64,000 nucleotides of DNA from Mesobacillus subterraneus (GCF_023715485.1 NZ_JAMBOF010000013.1:1-64000), one strand, 5' to 3'; numbered from the stretch's first letter, positions 33,427 to 42,582 are shown. Translations and numbers: made by a program. Notes: generated from the letters alone by a model not told the origin.

Positions 33427-34614
33427 TTACAAGAATCCTACAAAGATACCAGCAAGTACGACTGATACAATCGTTACTGTCACAAATCCGCCAACGAGCA
33501 TCGGAGGAAGCATGTGGCTAGTCAATGCAGCTCTCTCTTTTTCGTCCTCTGTCAGTGAATTGATTACTTCATTTGTAATGATATAATCAGCCGGGAATCC
33601 GTAAAGCGCAGTCAATGACACTGCAAAAGCCATTTCCTTGCTGACCTTCAGAATTTTGCCGGCGATGAACGAGAAGATATACATTCCGACAACCCCGAGA
33701 ATGATCGTCCCGATTAGCGGAACTATGATTTCTAAAAGCATGCTCGGCGTCGCCTGCTTGAGTCCGTCAAAGATAAATAGCATTAAAACTAAAATCGCAA
33801 TCCCGAATCCATTTGCCTTTTGCAATACTTGCTTCTCAAGGAAACCTGCACTCGTGGCGATGACACCGAACAATAACGCAAGAACGAACGGGCTAACGGA
33901 TACGACTGGAGCCAAAAGTGTCGAGACAAGATAAGCAAGGTAAGCCACTAATGCAAGTCTGAAAAACTTGAAGAAATCAGTATTATATTTTTCCGGCATA
34001 TTTTTGAATAGCTTTAGCTCTACAGCAGGTGTAGTTTCAACTGCAGCAGCCACTTCCGCTGAAGCTAGATTGCCCTCACGATATTGCGTAAGCAGTCTCT
34101 TTCCTTCTTTTTTCAATACCAATGAAGTTAATGGATATCCAGCAAAGCCCTGCATGACATAAATCACGATTGCGAAAACCGAAAGAGACGCAAGACCAGC
34201 TTCCTTCGCTCCTTCAGACATAATCAAGGCTGATACAACACCACCGACTAAAGGCGGGACAGCAACGACCATCGTTTGAAAGCCGAATACAAGCGTACCA
34301 ACACTTAATAGAACAGCGACAATCCCTAAAATACCAGATAAAGCTATAACAATCGTTTTCCATTGATTTTTTAATTCCTGGAGGGAAAGCAAGGTTCCCA
34401 TATTCGTGATTAGCAAGTACATCATCATAACCGCGACAGCCGATGGCACACCAGCGAGTGCGACGATTTCTTTCGGGAAAAATGTCCAGTATCCGATGAG
34501 GAACAGGACAGCAGAGATGAACATGGATGGAATCCACGCCTTTGTCCTTACAGCAACAAAATCACCAACCAATAAAATGAATACAACAATAACTAAAGCT
34601 AACATCTGTGACAT
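33427..34614 (-). CDS. Predicted secondary transporter (10-12 helices)
   Basis: 395 residues, highly hydrophobic, with two similar halves (about residues 1-165 and 215-395) joined by a cytoplasmic loop carrying charged residues (~170-205). The arrangement and a second-half GFPADYIITNEVIN segment resemble GltS-type carboxylate symporters in general plan, but I do not recognise the exact family. GGGGGG precedes the ATG at 34614; the frame is open to 34629. It is the first gene of the operon with the two M20 hydrolases, so it probably imports their substrate. Confidence 0.75.
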   Translation of the reverse strand: MSQMLALVIVVFILLVGDFVAVRTKAWIPSMFISAVLFLIGYWTFFPKEIVALAGVPSAVAVMMMYLLITNMGTLLSLQELKNQWKTIVIALSGILGIVAVLLSVGTLVFGFQTMVVAVPPLVGGVVSALIMSEGAKEAGLASLSVFAIVIYVMQGFAGYPLTSLVLKKEGKRLLTQYREGNLASAEVAAAVETTPAVELKLFKNMPEKYNTDFFKFFRLALVAYLAYLVSTLLAPVVSVSPFVLALLFGVIATSAGFLEKQVLQKANGFGIAILVLMLFIFDGLKQATPSMLLEIIVPLIGTIILGVVGMYIFSFIAGKILKVSKEMAFAVSLTALYGFPADYIITNEVINSLTEDEKERAALTSHMLPPMLVGGFVTVTIVSVVLAGIFVGFL

Positions 34615-34728
34615 GATGAATCCCCCCAATTTTCGCTTTTTCGCTTTGACGCTTCGTCTTACGAAAGAAAAAATGTTATGAGGACAATAATAATATAGTT
34701 GAATTATTCAGTCAATTAAAATTATTAG

Positions 34729-34752
34729 AATTTTCTAAAGAAAGCGTTTGCT
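34729..34752. promoter_or_regulatory. Possible CodY-like and cre-like sites upstream of the hydrolase operon
   Basis: AATTTTCTAAAGAAA (34729-34743) matches the CodY box in 11 of 15 positions, and the overlapping GAAAGCGTTTGCTTT (34738-34752) resembles a CcpA cre site with one core mismatch. Both would fit a nutrient-scavenging operon; neither is strong. Confidence 0.3.
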
Positions 34753-34833
34753 TTGATATTTTCATACTAATGGCTTAGCAAATTGTTATATTAAGGTATT
34801 GAACTTCAGATTTCTTAACTTAGATCCCAAAAA

Positions 34834-34880
34834 TAAAACAACCCATGGCAAGCTGCAATAGAAGCAGTCTGCCATGGGTA
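34834..34880 (-). terminator. Terminator of the HD-hydrolase gene
   Basis: A 10-bp stem ACCCATGGCA / TGCCATGGGT with a 19-nt loop; on the minus strand the 3' side is followed by TGTTTTATTTTT. Confidence 0.8.
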
Positions 34881-34893
34881 TAACACCCAACTT

Positions 34894-35436
34894 CTAATTC
34901 ATTTGAAATAAACGATTAACTTCCAACTCCAGTTCTTCAAGCAATGGAAATTTCGAAGCATAGCCCAGGCTTCCAATTACATTTCTGTAATACCATTCCT
35001 GTTGTACTTTTCCGCGCCGGAACCTTGTCCAGACAGTATCGCCATTTTGCTCTTCATCAGTTCGGATCGACTTGACATTATGCAGTTTGTCCGCACAGGC
35101 AACAACTCTGATTTCTACAGGTGCTGTTTTCAAAAACTCAATTGTGTGTTCCTTACGCTCTTCCCAGAATAATGATTTATCAGGTTCAGAGCAGCCTGCT
35201 ACGATTGCAGCAATTTCTGTTCCAAACTCTCGCTCTATATCTGCGATAGTCAATTCTGTGTCTTCAATCGTGTCATGCAGGATTCCAGCCGCTACCATTT
35301 CCTCACTGTAACCAGCCTTTTGTAATATCATCCCCACGGCAACCGGGTGGGCTATATAGGGGATTTTTGTATTTTTTCGGTATTGTCCCTCGTGTGCCAT
35401 CGCAGCAATTTCTAACGCCTTATAGATTTTGTCCAC
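34894..35436 (-). CDS. HD-domain protein, SpoT/MESH1-type hydrolase-like
   Basis: 180 residues consisting of only the HD hydrolase domain of RelA/SpoT enzymes. Motifs: GQYRKNTKIPYIAHPV (HD1/HD2 region, His ligand), AGILHDTIEDTELT (the HD pair plus catalytic ED) and ACADKLHNVKSI (third metal Asp and Asn). No synthetase, TGS or ACT domain follows. Related small alarmone hydrolases cleave (p)ppGpp with Mn2+; this function is inferred. GTG start behind GGGAGATG. Monocistronic. Confidence 0.85.
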   Translation of the reverse strand: MDKIYKALEIAAMAHEGQYRKNTKIPYIAHPVAVGMILQKAGYSEEMVAAGILHDTIEDTELTIADIEREFGTEIAAIVAGCSEPDKSLFWEERKEHTIEFLKTAPVEIRVVACADKLHNVKSIRTDEEQNGDTVWTRFRRGKVQQEWYYRNVIGSLGYASKFPLLEELELEVNRLFQMN

Positions 35437-35618
35437 TTAACTCATCTCCCAATTTATCTTAAAGAATATATTCGAGCTTCTGCTCGCCATTCCTTTCGCT
35501 TAAAAAAGATAAACAGCAGCTAACAATGATGTCGAAAAGCCTCCAAATATTATTTCTCGCTATTTTTCCCAAAATATTCTGCTATATTTATATTAAAGAA
35601 CTTCATTTGGAGGCCGCT

Positions 35619-36926
35619 ATGACCCGTCTTACAGACCACCTAATCGTCCTATCATTCGATTGCCTCTCTGAGCACGATGTTCCATTGCTCAGGGAGCTTC
35701 CTAACTTTAAAAAGTTTATTGAAAACAGCTCATTTTGTACACAAGTTGAGACGATCTACCCTTCAGTCACCTATCCGTGCCATGCAACGATCGTGACTGG
35801 AAACCTGCCTAATCGGCATGGCATCGTGAACAATACCTTTATCCAGCCTGGGAGGACTTCACCAGACTGGTACTGGCATCGCAGACATATAAAAGGGACA
35901 ACCCTTTACGACGAAGCCAAAAACGCCGGAATGAAAACAGCAGCCTTATTATGGCCTGTAACCGCAAAAGCAGACATTGACTACAACATGCCTGAAATTT
36001 TCGCGAACCGTCCATGGCAGCACCAGATTCCTGTTTCGCTGTTCAATGGCAGTCCAAGATACCAGCTCGAAATGAACGCGAAATTCGGGCATGTACGCAA
36101 GGGTCTTAGCCAGCCGGAGCTTGATGATTTCGTTCTTGAATCTACGGTGGAAACCATCAAAACGAAGAAGCCCGGGCTGATGCTCGTTCACTTTGTCGAT
36201 TTGGATTCTCAGCGCCATATGTACGGTTTTTCCTCTAAGGAAGCACAAGCAGCAATCCACCGCCATGACCAGAGATTAGGCAGAATCATCGAAGCCATTA
36301 AAGATGCTGGAATTTATGAAAATGCAACTATTGCTATTCTTGGTGACCACAGTGCACTTGATGAGTCTAAAGTGGTGAAATTGAACGTATTATTTAAAGA
36401 ACGAGGACTTATCCAAACGAACCCTGCCGGCAAAGTAACTGAATGGAAAGCTTATTGCAAAAGCTGTGACGGTTCCGCCTATGTTTACCTAAAGGATGAA
36501 AATGATCATGATACAAAAAATGCGATAACGGAGCTTTTGGCAGAGCTCATGCTAGCATCAAGCAATGGAATCGAAGCTTGCATCACCGGCCAGGAAGCAA
36601 ACGCAAAAGGCGCTGATGGAACAGTTTTCAGAATGCTTGAGGCAGCAAGGGGATATTATTTCAGTGAGGCTCTTGATGGTGAATATATCGAAGAAGTTAC
36701 CGAGCTGGATGTAAAATCGAAGAAATACACCTTCGCCTGCCACGGGTATTCACCAGAAAAGGAAGGTTACCACACAGTCTTCTTCGCAGCAGGTAAAGGC
36801 ATCCGTCCAGGTATATCGATTCGCTCCATGCACCTAGTGGACGAAGGCCCGACTTTCGCCCGCTTGCTCGGACTAGACCTCGGGAATACAGACGGCCGGA
36901 TCGTAGAGGGAATTTTGGATATTTAA
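35619..36926 (+). CDS. Alkaline-phosphatase-superfamily nucleotide pyrophosphatase-like protein
   Basis: 435 residues, no signal peptide, so probably cytosolic, unlike the exported relative at 18085. Core motifs: VLSFDCLSEHD (Asp), SVTYPCHATIVTG (Thr/Cys nucleophile region), HFVDLDSQRHMYG (Asp/His), LGDHSALDE (Asp-His) and the last ligand near FACHGYSPEKEGYH. The ATG at 35619 follows TTGGAGG; the frame continues upstream without a site. The substrate class (nucleotide or phosphonate diester) cannot be told. Confidence 0.85.
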   Translation: MTRLTDHLIVLSFDCLSEHDVPLLRELPNFKKFIENSSFCTQVETIYPSVTYPCHATIVTGNLPNRHGIVNNTFIQPGRTSPDWYWHRRHIKGTTLYDEAKNAGMKTAALLWPVTAKADIDYNMPEIFANRPWQHQIPVSLFNGSPRYQLEMNAKFGHVRKGLSQPELDDFVLESTVETIKTKKPGLMLVHFVDLDSQRHMYGFSSKEAQAAIHRHDQRLGRIIEAIKDAGIYENATIAILGDHSALDESKVVKLNVLFKERGLIQTNPAGKVTEWKAYCKSCDGSAYVYLKDENDHDTKNAITELLAELMLASSNGIEACITGQEANAKGADGTVFRMLEAARGYYFSEALDGEYIEEVTELDVKSKKYTFACHGYSPEKEGYHTVFFAAGKGIRPGISIRSMHLVDEGPTFARLLGLDLGNTDGRIVEGILDI

Positions 36927-36983
36927 ACACTTGAAAAGCAGGTCCTGCAAGAGTTAGAAGCGAAGTATATTAGCAAAAGGAAG

Positions 36984-37100
36984 AATTTAATCCTAGTTTG
37001 CTGATTTTTAGTCCGGATTTGTACAGATTTATTCTTGGTTTGTGCAGATTTATTCTAGTTTGAATACATTTAATCCTAGATGAGTAGATTTCGTAACTAT
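36984..37100. repeat. Short degenerate tandem repeat, about 21 bp
   Basis: Four to five diverged units of the form TTTGTRCAGATTTATTCTWG follow one another: TTTGTACAGATTTATTCTTG, TTTGTGCAGATTTATTCTAG, TTTGAATACATTTAATCCTAG and weaker units at both sides. No ORF or operator is recognised in the array, which precedes the UMF1-type transporter gene by ~105 bp. Confidence 0.65.
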
Positions 37101-37207
37101 TTGGGTGGTTGAAGAAGATTCATCTCACCTAAATGGATTTGGTTCCTAGGGGGATTACGAACTAACGGGCAATAGCAAAGATGAAATTACAATATATTGG
37201 GGGGAAA

Positions 37208-38482
37208 ATGATGAAAGGTTTTACGAAAGAAGAGAACAGCTGGATTCGTTATGACTGGGCCAGCTCGGCCTACTCAATCATTATTTCGACGGCTGTGTTT
37301 CCGCTGTTCTACAAAGCTTCTGCGACTGAAGCTGGCGTAAGCCTGGCGAACTCGACGGCCTATCTTGGTTACACAATCGCGATTGCGACCCTCATCCTTG
37401 CATTGATTGGCCCAATTCTGGGAACAATTGCTGATTACAAAGGAATGAAGAAGCGTTTTTTCACAATCTTCTTCACGCTTGGAATCACTTTTACAGCAAT
37501 GCTCGCATTTGTGCCTAGCGGTAATTGGCTTATGCTGCTGGTTATCTATACACTCGCCGTCCTCGGTTCAACCGGTTCCAATGTTTTCTATGATGCGTTC
37601 ATAGTCGATGTGACGTCCGATGAAAGGATGGACAGAGTTTCATCGCGCGGCTATGGCATGGGCTATATTGGGAGTACGATCCCGTTTATCATCAGTATTG
37701 CAATCATCATTTTAGCGCAGCAGAAGGTCCTTCCGATATCAATGACCTTAGCCAGTCAAACCGCTTTTATCATCACAGCCCTATGGTGGGGGCTTTTCTC
37801 AATCCCATTATTTAAAAATGTTCACCAGAAGCATTATATCGAACGTGAACCGCAAATGGTTTTGCAAAGCTTCAGACGTCTTGGTAAGACGTTCAAGGAA
37901 ATCCGTAAATACAGGGCATTATTTTTATTCTTATTAGCTTATTTCTTCTATATCGACGGTGTCGGTACGATCATCACGATGTCAACAGCATATGGCACGG
38001 ACCTTGGAATCAGCTCTACTAACCTACTAATTATTCTTTTTGCTACCCAGGTTGTTGCGTGGCCGTTCGCCCTTTTATTCGGAAGATTGTCCGAACGATT
38101 CACTGGTAAAAAAATGCTTTATGTCGGCATTACCGTTTATATCTTTGTTTGTATCTACGCCTACTTCCTGGAGACAACTACAGACTTCTGGATCCTGGCA
38201 ATGCTCGTTGCCACATCACAGGGCGGTATCCAGGCACTGAGCCGTTCTTACTTTGCAAAGCTGGTGCCGAAAGCAAATGCAAACGAGTTCTTCGGTTTTT
38301 ATAACATCTTTGGAAAATTCGCGTCAATCATGGGACCGCTTATGGTCGGATTAACAGCACAATTAACCGGCAATTCAAGCATGGGTGTTTTCAGTCTCGT
38401 CATCCTTTTTGTTATCGGAATGGTCATTCTGGCGTTCGTGCCTGAGCCTGAAGCACAACAGCATGCACCTGAAATCGTCTAA
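37208..38482 (+). CDS. MFS transporter, UMF1 (Atg22-like) family
   Basis: 424 residues, 12 membrane helices. The N-terminus EENSWIRYDWASSAYSIII and the GPILGTIADYKGMKKR loop are signatures of the UMF1 family, related to the yeast vacuolar amino-acid effluxer Atg22; substrates in bacteria are unknown. GGGGGG lies just before two consecutive ATGs (37208, 37211); either may be used. The frame extends to 37181. Single gene with a terminator. Confidence 0.87.
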   Translation: MMKGFTKEENSWIRYDWASSAYSIIISTAVFPLFYKASATEAGVSLANSTAYLGYTIAIATLILALIGPILGTIADYKGMKKRFFTIFFTLGITFTAMLAFVPSGNWLMLLVIYTLAVLGSTGSNVFYDAFIVDVTSDERMDRVSSRGYGMGYIGSTIPFIISIAIIILAQQKVLPISMTLASQTAFIITALWWGLFSIPLFKNVHQKHYIEREPQMVLQSFRRLGKTFKEIRKYRALFLFLLAYFFYIDGVGTIITMSTAYGTDLGISSTNLLIILFATQVVAWPFALLFGRLSERFTGKKMLYVGITVYIFVCIYAYFLETTTDFWILAMLVATSQGGIQALSRSYFAKLVPKANANEFFGFYNIFGKFASIMGPLMVGLTAQLTGNSSMGVFSLVILFVIGMVILAFVPEPEAQQHAPEIV

Positions 38483-38487
38483 TCAAC

Positions 38488-38514
38488 AGCCTCTGGGAAA
38501 CCGGAGGCTTTTTT
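38488..38514 (+). terminator. Terminator of the UMF1-type gene
   Basis: Stem AGCCTC / GAGGCT extended by TGG/CCG, then a T run, 5 nt after the stop. Confidence 0.85.
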
Positions 38515-38545
38515 CAAAAGAATTTTCCGGAGGTGTAACCTATAT

Positions 38546-40003
38546 ATGAAAAAAATCGCTCTATCCATCCTCGTCAGCACGTTCCTTCTTTTCATCATTA
38601 TCACCATGTTTAATGCCCTCTCCTTGGAAACACGCCAGCCAGTATCCGAGCCATTCAACAGCACCATTGCAGAAAACCATGCAATTGATACCCTTTCTAA
38701 AGCAATACAATTTAAAACGATTTCTTATCAGGACCGCAACAAAATGGACCTGGAAGAATTCGATCGCTTCATCTCCTTTTTGGAACAGAGCTACCCGCTA
38801 ATACATGAACAGCTTGAGTTGGAAAAAGTAAATGGTTATGCCCTCGTTTATAAATGGAAAGGAACAAACGTGAATAAACTCCCCATCGGATTAACAAGCC
38901 ATTATGATGTCGTCCCAGTCCTTCAAGGGACAGAGGGAAAATGGGAACATGGTCCTTTCAGCGGAACAATCGCTGACGGAAAGATTTGGGGCCGAGGTAC
39001 ATTGGATGATAAAGTCGGTGTCATCGGGATACTCGAAGCAGTTGACCACTTGCTCAGCCAGGGTTATCAGCCTGAGCGGGATTTTTATTTTATGTTTGGA
39101 CATGACGAGGAAATCGGCGGAGATGAAGGTGCTGCCAAGATTGTCAGCACGCTTGAGTCAAGAGGCATCCAATTTGATTTTGTTTTAGATGAAGGCGGAG
39201 CCATTGTTGAGAACATGGTTCCTGGTGTTGACCAGCCCGTCGGCGTGGTTGGTATCTCCGAAAAAGGATCTGTTACATCTGAACTGTCAATCGAAGGAAG
39301 CGGCGGTCATTCATCTCAGCCAAAAGACCAAACAAATATCGGCAGGATTGCCAGAGCGATCGCCAAGCTTGAGGAAACCCAGTTCCCTGCCGACTTAAAA
39401 GGACCAGGTGAGGATTTATTCGAGTTTGTCGCTCCTGAAATGAGCTTCGGGATGAAATACGTTTTTGCCAATAAATTCATCTTTGAACCCGTGATTGAAA
39501 AAATCCTTCTGCGGCAGCCGGCATCTGCAGCTCTAATCAGGACGACCATCGCGCCAACGATTTTTCAGGCTGGCGAGCAATACAACGCCCTTCCAGAAAA
39601 AGCATCGGCCATCATCAACCTCCGCCTTATGCCAGGAGATTCTTTGAAGGAAGTGAAGGATTATATCGAAAAAACCATTGATGATCAGGATATCAAAGTA
39701 ACCCTAAACGGCTCTGAAGCTTCCGGAGTTTCCTCCGTTGACAGCTGGCATTTCCAGACCATCCAGCAAAGCGCGAAGAATATCTATGATGACGCAGTCA
39801 TTGCTCCCTATTTGATGTTTGCCGGATCGGATGCAAAGCATTATGACAGTATTGCTGTAAACACATACCGCTTCTTGCCTGTCCAGCTGACATCACAAGA
39901 CCTGAAAAGGATGCATGGAACGAACGAACATATTAGTATTGATAACTATTTAAAAGCTATCGGTTTTTATATGGAAGTCATTAAGGAGAGCGATCAACAT
40001 TAA
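38546..40003 (+). CDS. Membrane-anchored M20 peptidase (carboxypeptidase S / PM20D1-like)
   Basis: 485 residues with one N-terminal membrane helix (~5-25) and an outer M20 domain. Metal motifs: LTSHYDVVPV (His, Asp), GRGTLDDK (bridging Asp), GHDEEIGGDEG (Glu pair), LDEGGAI (Asp/Glu) and the terminal His in MHGTNEHIS. Length and motif order fit the branch including yeast carboxypeptidase S and animal N-fatty-acyl-amino-acid synthase/hydrolase PM20D1. Followed after 21 nt by a small membrane protein gene; the two may be co-transcribed. Confidence 0.88.
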   Translation: MKKIALSILVSTFLLFIIITMFNALSLETRQPVSEPFNSTIAENHAIDTLSKAIQFKTISYQDRNKMDLEEFDRFISFLEQSYPLIHEQLELEKVNGYALVYKWKGTNVNKLPIGLTSHYDVVPVLQGTEGKWEHGPFSGTIADGKIWGRGTLDDKVGVIGILEAVDHLLSQGYQPERDFYFMFGHDEEIGGDEGAAKIVSTLESRGIQFDFVLDEGGAIVENMVPGVDQPVGVVGISEKGSVTSELSIEGSGGHSSQPKDQTNIGRIARAIAKLEETQFPADLKGPGEDLFEFVAPEMSFGMKYVFANKFIFEPVIEKILLRQPASAALIRTTIAPTIFQAGEQYNALPEKASAIINLRLMPGDSLKEVKDYIEKTIDDQDIKVTLNGSEASGVSSVDSWHFQTIQQSAKNIYDDAVIAPYLMFAGSDAKHYDSIAVNTYRFLPVQLTSQDLKRMHGTNEHISIDNYLKAIGFYMEVIKESDQH

Positions 40004-40024
40004 ATGCTCCGTTTTAGAGGTGAA

Positions 40025-40240
40025 ATGGTGAAAATTTATTTGCTTTCAATTTCCGTTTTTTTATTATTTTGGATTATTGCATCAACTCTATATGAAGAAC
40101 CTGTCTGGTGGTCGATTTATTCTTCCGCTCGCTCCACCCATACACCTTTGAGTGAACAAATTTCTCTCATTAAGCTCACTATTGCTGCAGTTATTTTACT
40201 TGGGATAACTGCATTAATACGGAATCGTCTTTCCAAATAA
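40025..40240 (+). CDS. Small membrane protein (71 aa)
   Basis: Two hydrophobic helices (~3-20 and ~51-66) joined by a ~30-residue outer loop with tryptophans (EEPVWWSIYSSARSTH). GAGGTG lies before the ATG at 40025; the frame opens at 40004 next to the peptidase stop. It lies 21 nt downstream of the M20 peptidase gene, so a shared transcript is likely. Function unknown. Confidence 0.65.
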   Translation: MVKIYLLSISVFLLFWIIASTLYEEPVWWSIYSSARSTHTPLSEQISLIKLTIAAVILLGITALIRNRLSK

Positions 40241-40325
40241 CCGTTAGATTCAAGGTTACTCCCCTACTCTTTTATAGAGTAAGATTTACACAACAAAGTC
40301 GACATTAATAATAGAAATAACTGTC

Positions 40326-40360
40326 AGGGCATTGGATTATTAGTCTTGTGCCCTTTTTTC
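40326..40360 (+). terminator. Probable terminator
   Basis: A 6-bp stem AGGGCA / TGCCCT with a long loop, then TTTTTT on the plus strand; modest stability. It ends the transcript before the repeat array. Confidence 0.45.
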
Positions 40361-40383
40361 AACCTTCTTAATTCAGCACCATC

Positions 40384-40740
40384 TTTTACCATTTTTGCTT
40401 TCGTCTCGCCTTTTCAGGCAATGCAAAGCACCAGCTTTTACCATTTTTGCTTTCGTCTCGCTTTTTCAGGCAATGCAGAGCACCTGCTTTTACCGTTTTT
40501 GCTTTTGGCTCGACTTTTCGGGCAATGCAGAGCACCTGCTTTTACCGTTTTTGCTTTTGGCCCGACTTTTCGGGCAATGCAGAGCACTTGCTTTTACCTT
40601 TTTTGCTTTTGGCTCGACTTTTCGGGTAATACAGAGTACCTGCTTTTACCATTTTTGCTTTTGGCTCGACTTTTCGGGCAATACAGAGCACTTGCTTTTA
40701 CCGTTTCTCCACTTATTCAACCTTTTCGGGCAATTCACAG
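40384..40740. repeat. 52-bp tandem repeat array (six full units plus a diverged partial)
   Basis: TTTTACC recurs at 40384, 40436, 40488, 40540, 40592, 40644 and 40696, exactly every 52 bp. Units share GGCTCGACTTTTCGGGCAAT followed by GCAGAGCACCTGC with about 5-15% differences; the first two units have TTCAGG for TTCGGG, and the last is strongly diverged. A trace of another unit precedes the array. Because 52 is not a multiple of 3 and no frame contains stops, all three plus-strand frames stay open; there is no ribosome site, so I judge it non-coding. Confidence 0.92.
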
Positions 40741-40921
40741 ACAACCGTTAAAATTCTTCCACAAGCAAACTATTTTTTGAAGATCGGCATTAATGATCAT
40801 GCTTCTCCCCATTTGCCGTCATCAATAAAAAAAAATTCTTAGTATCTATTGAAAAAGCGTAAAATTTGTCGAAATAACTATGTAGAGATTTAAGTTTTGC
40901 AGAACGAAAGGATTTACTTAT

Positions 40922-42565
40922 ATGAAGATTAACCTGAGAGCCTATATGGCTCTATTTTTTGGTATCATGATCATTGCACTTACGATGCTGTTGAGCATAA
41001 CAATCAGCAAGCAATCAGGTGATACAATCAAAAGAGAAATTGGAAACAGCCTATCCACTACAGCGTATCATATGGCAGATAAGCTAGATTCATTCATGTG
41101 GTCACGAGTTGGAGAAGTAGAAGTTCTCAGCCAAATAGGTGACATTCACTCCCCACATGACATCACAGCAGCGCAGTCATTGTTAGACCAATTGAAAGCT
41201 AGTATCCCTGTATTTTCTTGGATTGGTCTCACCAATGCAGATGGGACGGTCATCGCGGCATCGGACAAAATTCTGGTAGGTTCTGATATTTCAAAGCGAC
41301 CAGTTTACCAGGAAGGTAAAAACGGGACATTTATAGGAGACGTGCATAACGCGGTTCTCCTGGCAAACCTCTTGCCAAATCCATCTGGAGAGCCGATGCA
41401 ATTTGTTGACATCAGTAAGGCGTTAACGGATGAAAAAGGGAATTTCACAGGTGTTTTGGCAGCGCATCTCAGCTGGGAGTGGTCGAGGCAGGTTCAGGAT
41501 GAGATTGTCGAGCCTCTAAAGGATGAATTAAGTGGAGCAGAAGTCTTTGTAGTGAGTAAAACAGACAATACCGTGCTCCTTGGACCAGGCGAGATGACTG
41601 GGACAGTACTTGAACTCAATAGTGTACATAATGCAAGAAAGGGTGAAAATAGCTGGCTGGTGGAAAAGTGGCCCGATGGAAAGCGCTATTTAACTGGCTT
41701 TGCGGTCGGTGACGGCCATCATGATTACTCAGGACTGGGATGGACAGTTATAGTCCGCATCCCCGAGGAGAATGCATTTGCCCCTGTCGAAAACTTAAAA
41801 TCTTATATAATCAAACTGGGTACAATAACTGCAGTTACCTTTGCCATCATCGGCTGGCTCCTTGCCGGGTTCATCACAAATCCTTTAAGGAAAATATCAA
41901 AAGCCGCCCACAGCTTAAGACTCGGCAAAGAAACCCCTATCCCTTTTATTAAAGGAATCAAGGACCTTGAACTACTTTCAGGCTCTCTTAGGGATTTGGT
42001 AGATTCTTTGGTACGTACAGAATCCAATTTAGGAAAAATGGAAAACCTGGCCCACCACGACCTTCTGACCGGACTCGGAAACCGTGTCGCTCTCGATCAA
42101 TTTATAAAACAGGCCAGAACTGACTCCAATTCCCTGTCTTTCTTGTATTTAGATTTGGATGGGTTTAAAAAAATCAACGATTCATATGGACATCATATTG
42201 GGGACCTACTTCTCCAGGGAGTAGCATGCAGGCTGAAAGAAATCACACGGGAAAAAGATACTATTTTCAGGCTTGGCGGTGATGAATTCCTTGTCGTAGT
42301 CGAGACTCCAAGTGAATCTGTTGAACATGTTCTTGCGTCAGTTGCAAACAAACTAATCACACATATAAACAAACCATATGACATAGCCGATGCTAAACTT
42401 CAGGTCGGATGCAGTATCGGCGGTGCAGTTTGGCCCGATCATGATATAGATCCTTTTACCGTCATCAGTTACGCTGATGACGCACTATATGTTTCAAAAA
42501 GAGCTGGTAAGAACAAATTCACCTTTCATTCGAAGAAGCAGATTAACGAAATGCCAGGAGCTTAG
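40922..42565 (+). CDS. Membrane diguanylate cyclase with extracellular sensor
   Basis: 547 residues that make cyclic di-GMP from GTP. Membrane helix 1 (~9-28), an outer dCACHE/PAS-like sensor (~30-290, with LDSFMWSRVGEVEVL and WTVIVRIPEENAF phrases), helix 2 (~297-318), a HAMP-like linker (~320-375) and a GGDEF domain (~380-540). The active site is RLGGDEFLV, and RxxD (REKD) lies five residues before it: an intact product-inhibition I-site. DLDGFKKIND is present. AAAGGA precedes the ATG. No EAL domain. It follows the 52-bp repeat array. Confidence 0.93.
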   Translation: MKINLRAYMALFFGIMIIALTMLLSITISKQSGDTIKREIGNSLSTTAYHMADKLDSFMWSRVGEVEVLSQIGDIHSPHDITAAQSLLDQLKASIPVFSWIGLTNADGTVIAASDKILVGSDISKRPVYQEGKNGTFIGDVHNAVLLANLLPNPSGEPMQFVDISKALTDEKGNFTGVLAAHLSWEWSRQVQDEIVEPLKDELSGAEVFVVSKTDNTVLLGPGEMTGTVLELNSVHNARKGENSWLVEKWPDGKRYLTGFAVGDGHHDYSGLGWTVIVRIPEENAFAPVENLKSYIIKLGTITAVTFAIIGWLLAGFITNPLRKISKAAHSLRLGKETPIPFIKGIKDLELLSGSLRDLVDSLVRTESNLGKMENLAHHDLLTGLGNRVALDQFIKQARTDSNSLSFLYLDLDGFKKINDSYGHHIGDLLLQGVACRLKEITREKDTIFRLGGDEFLVVVETPSESVEHVLASVANKLITHINKPYDIADAKLQVGCSIGGAVWPDHDIDPFTVISYADDALYVSKRAGKNKFTFHSKKQINEMPGA

Positions 42566-42582
42566 TCTCCTGGTTTTTTTAA
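42554..42582 (+). terminator. Diguanylate cyclase terminator
   Basis: Stem CCAGGAG / CTCCTGG with a 6-nt loop overlapping the stop codon, followed by seven T. Confidence 0.9.

Noticed and set aside
34729-34752. Firm CodY or CcpA regulation of the hydrolase operon
   Set aside because: Matches are imperfect in an AT-rich stretch; kept only as a low-confidence candidate.
18085-36926. The two alkaline-phosphatase-superfamily proteins as a recent duplication
   Set aside because: They share only the family motifs; one is exported with inserts, the other is shorter and cytosolic.
40384-40740. CRISPR array
   Set aside because: Units are contiguous with no unique spacers, and no cas genes are present in the window.
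40346-40780. A 144-residue ORF across the 52-bp repeats
   Set aside because: It has a TTG start without ribosome site, and all three plus frames are open only because the repeat unit lacks stops; the composition is a translation of the repeat.
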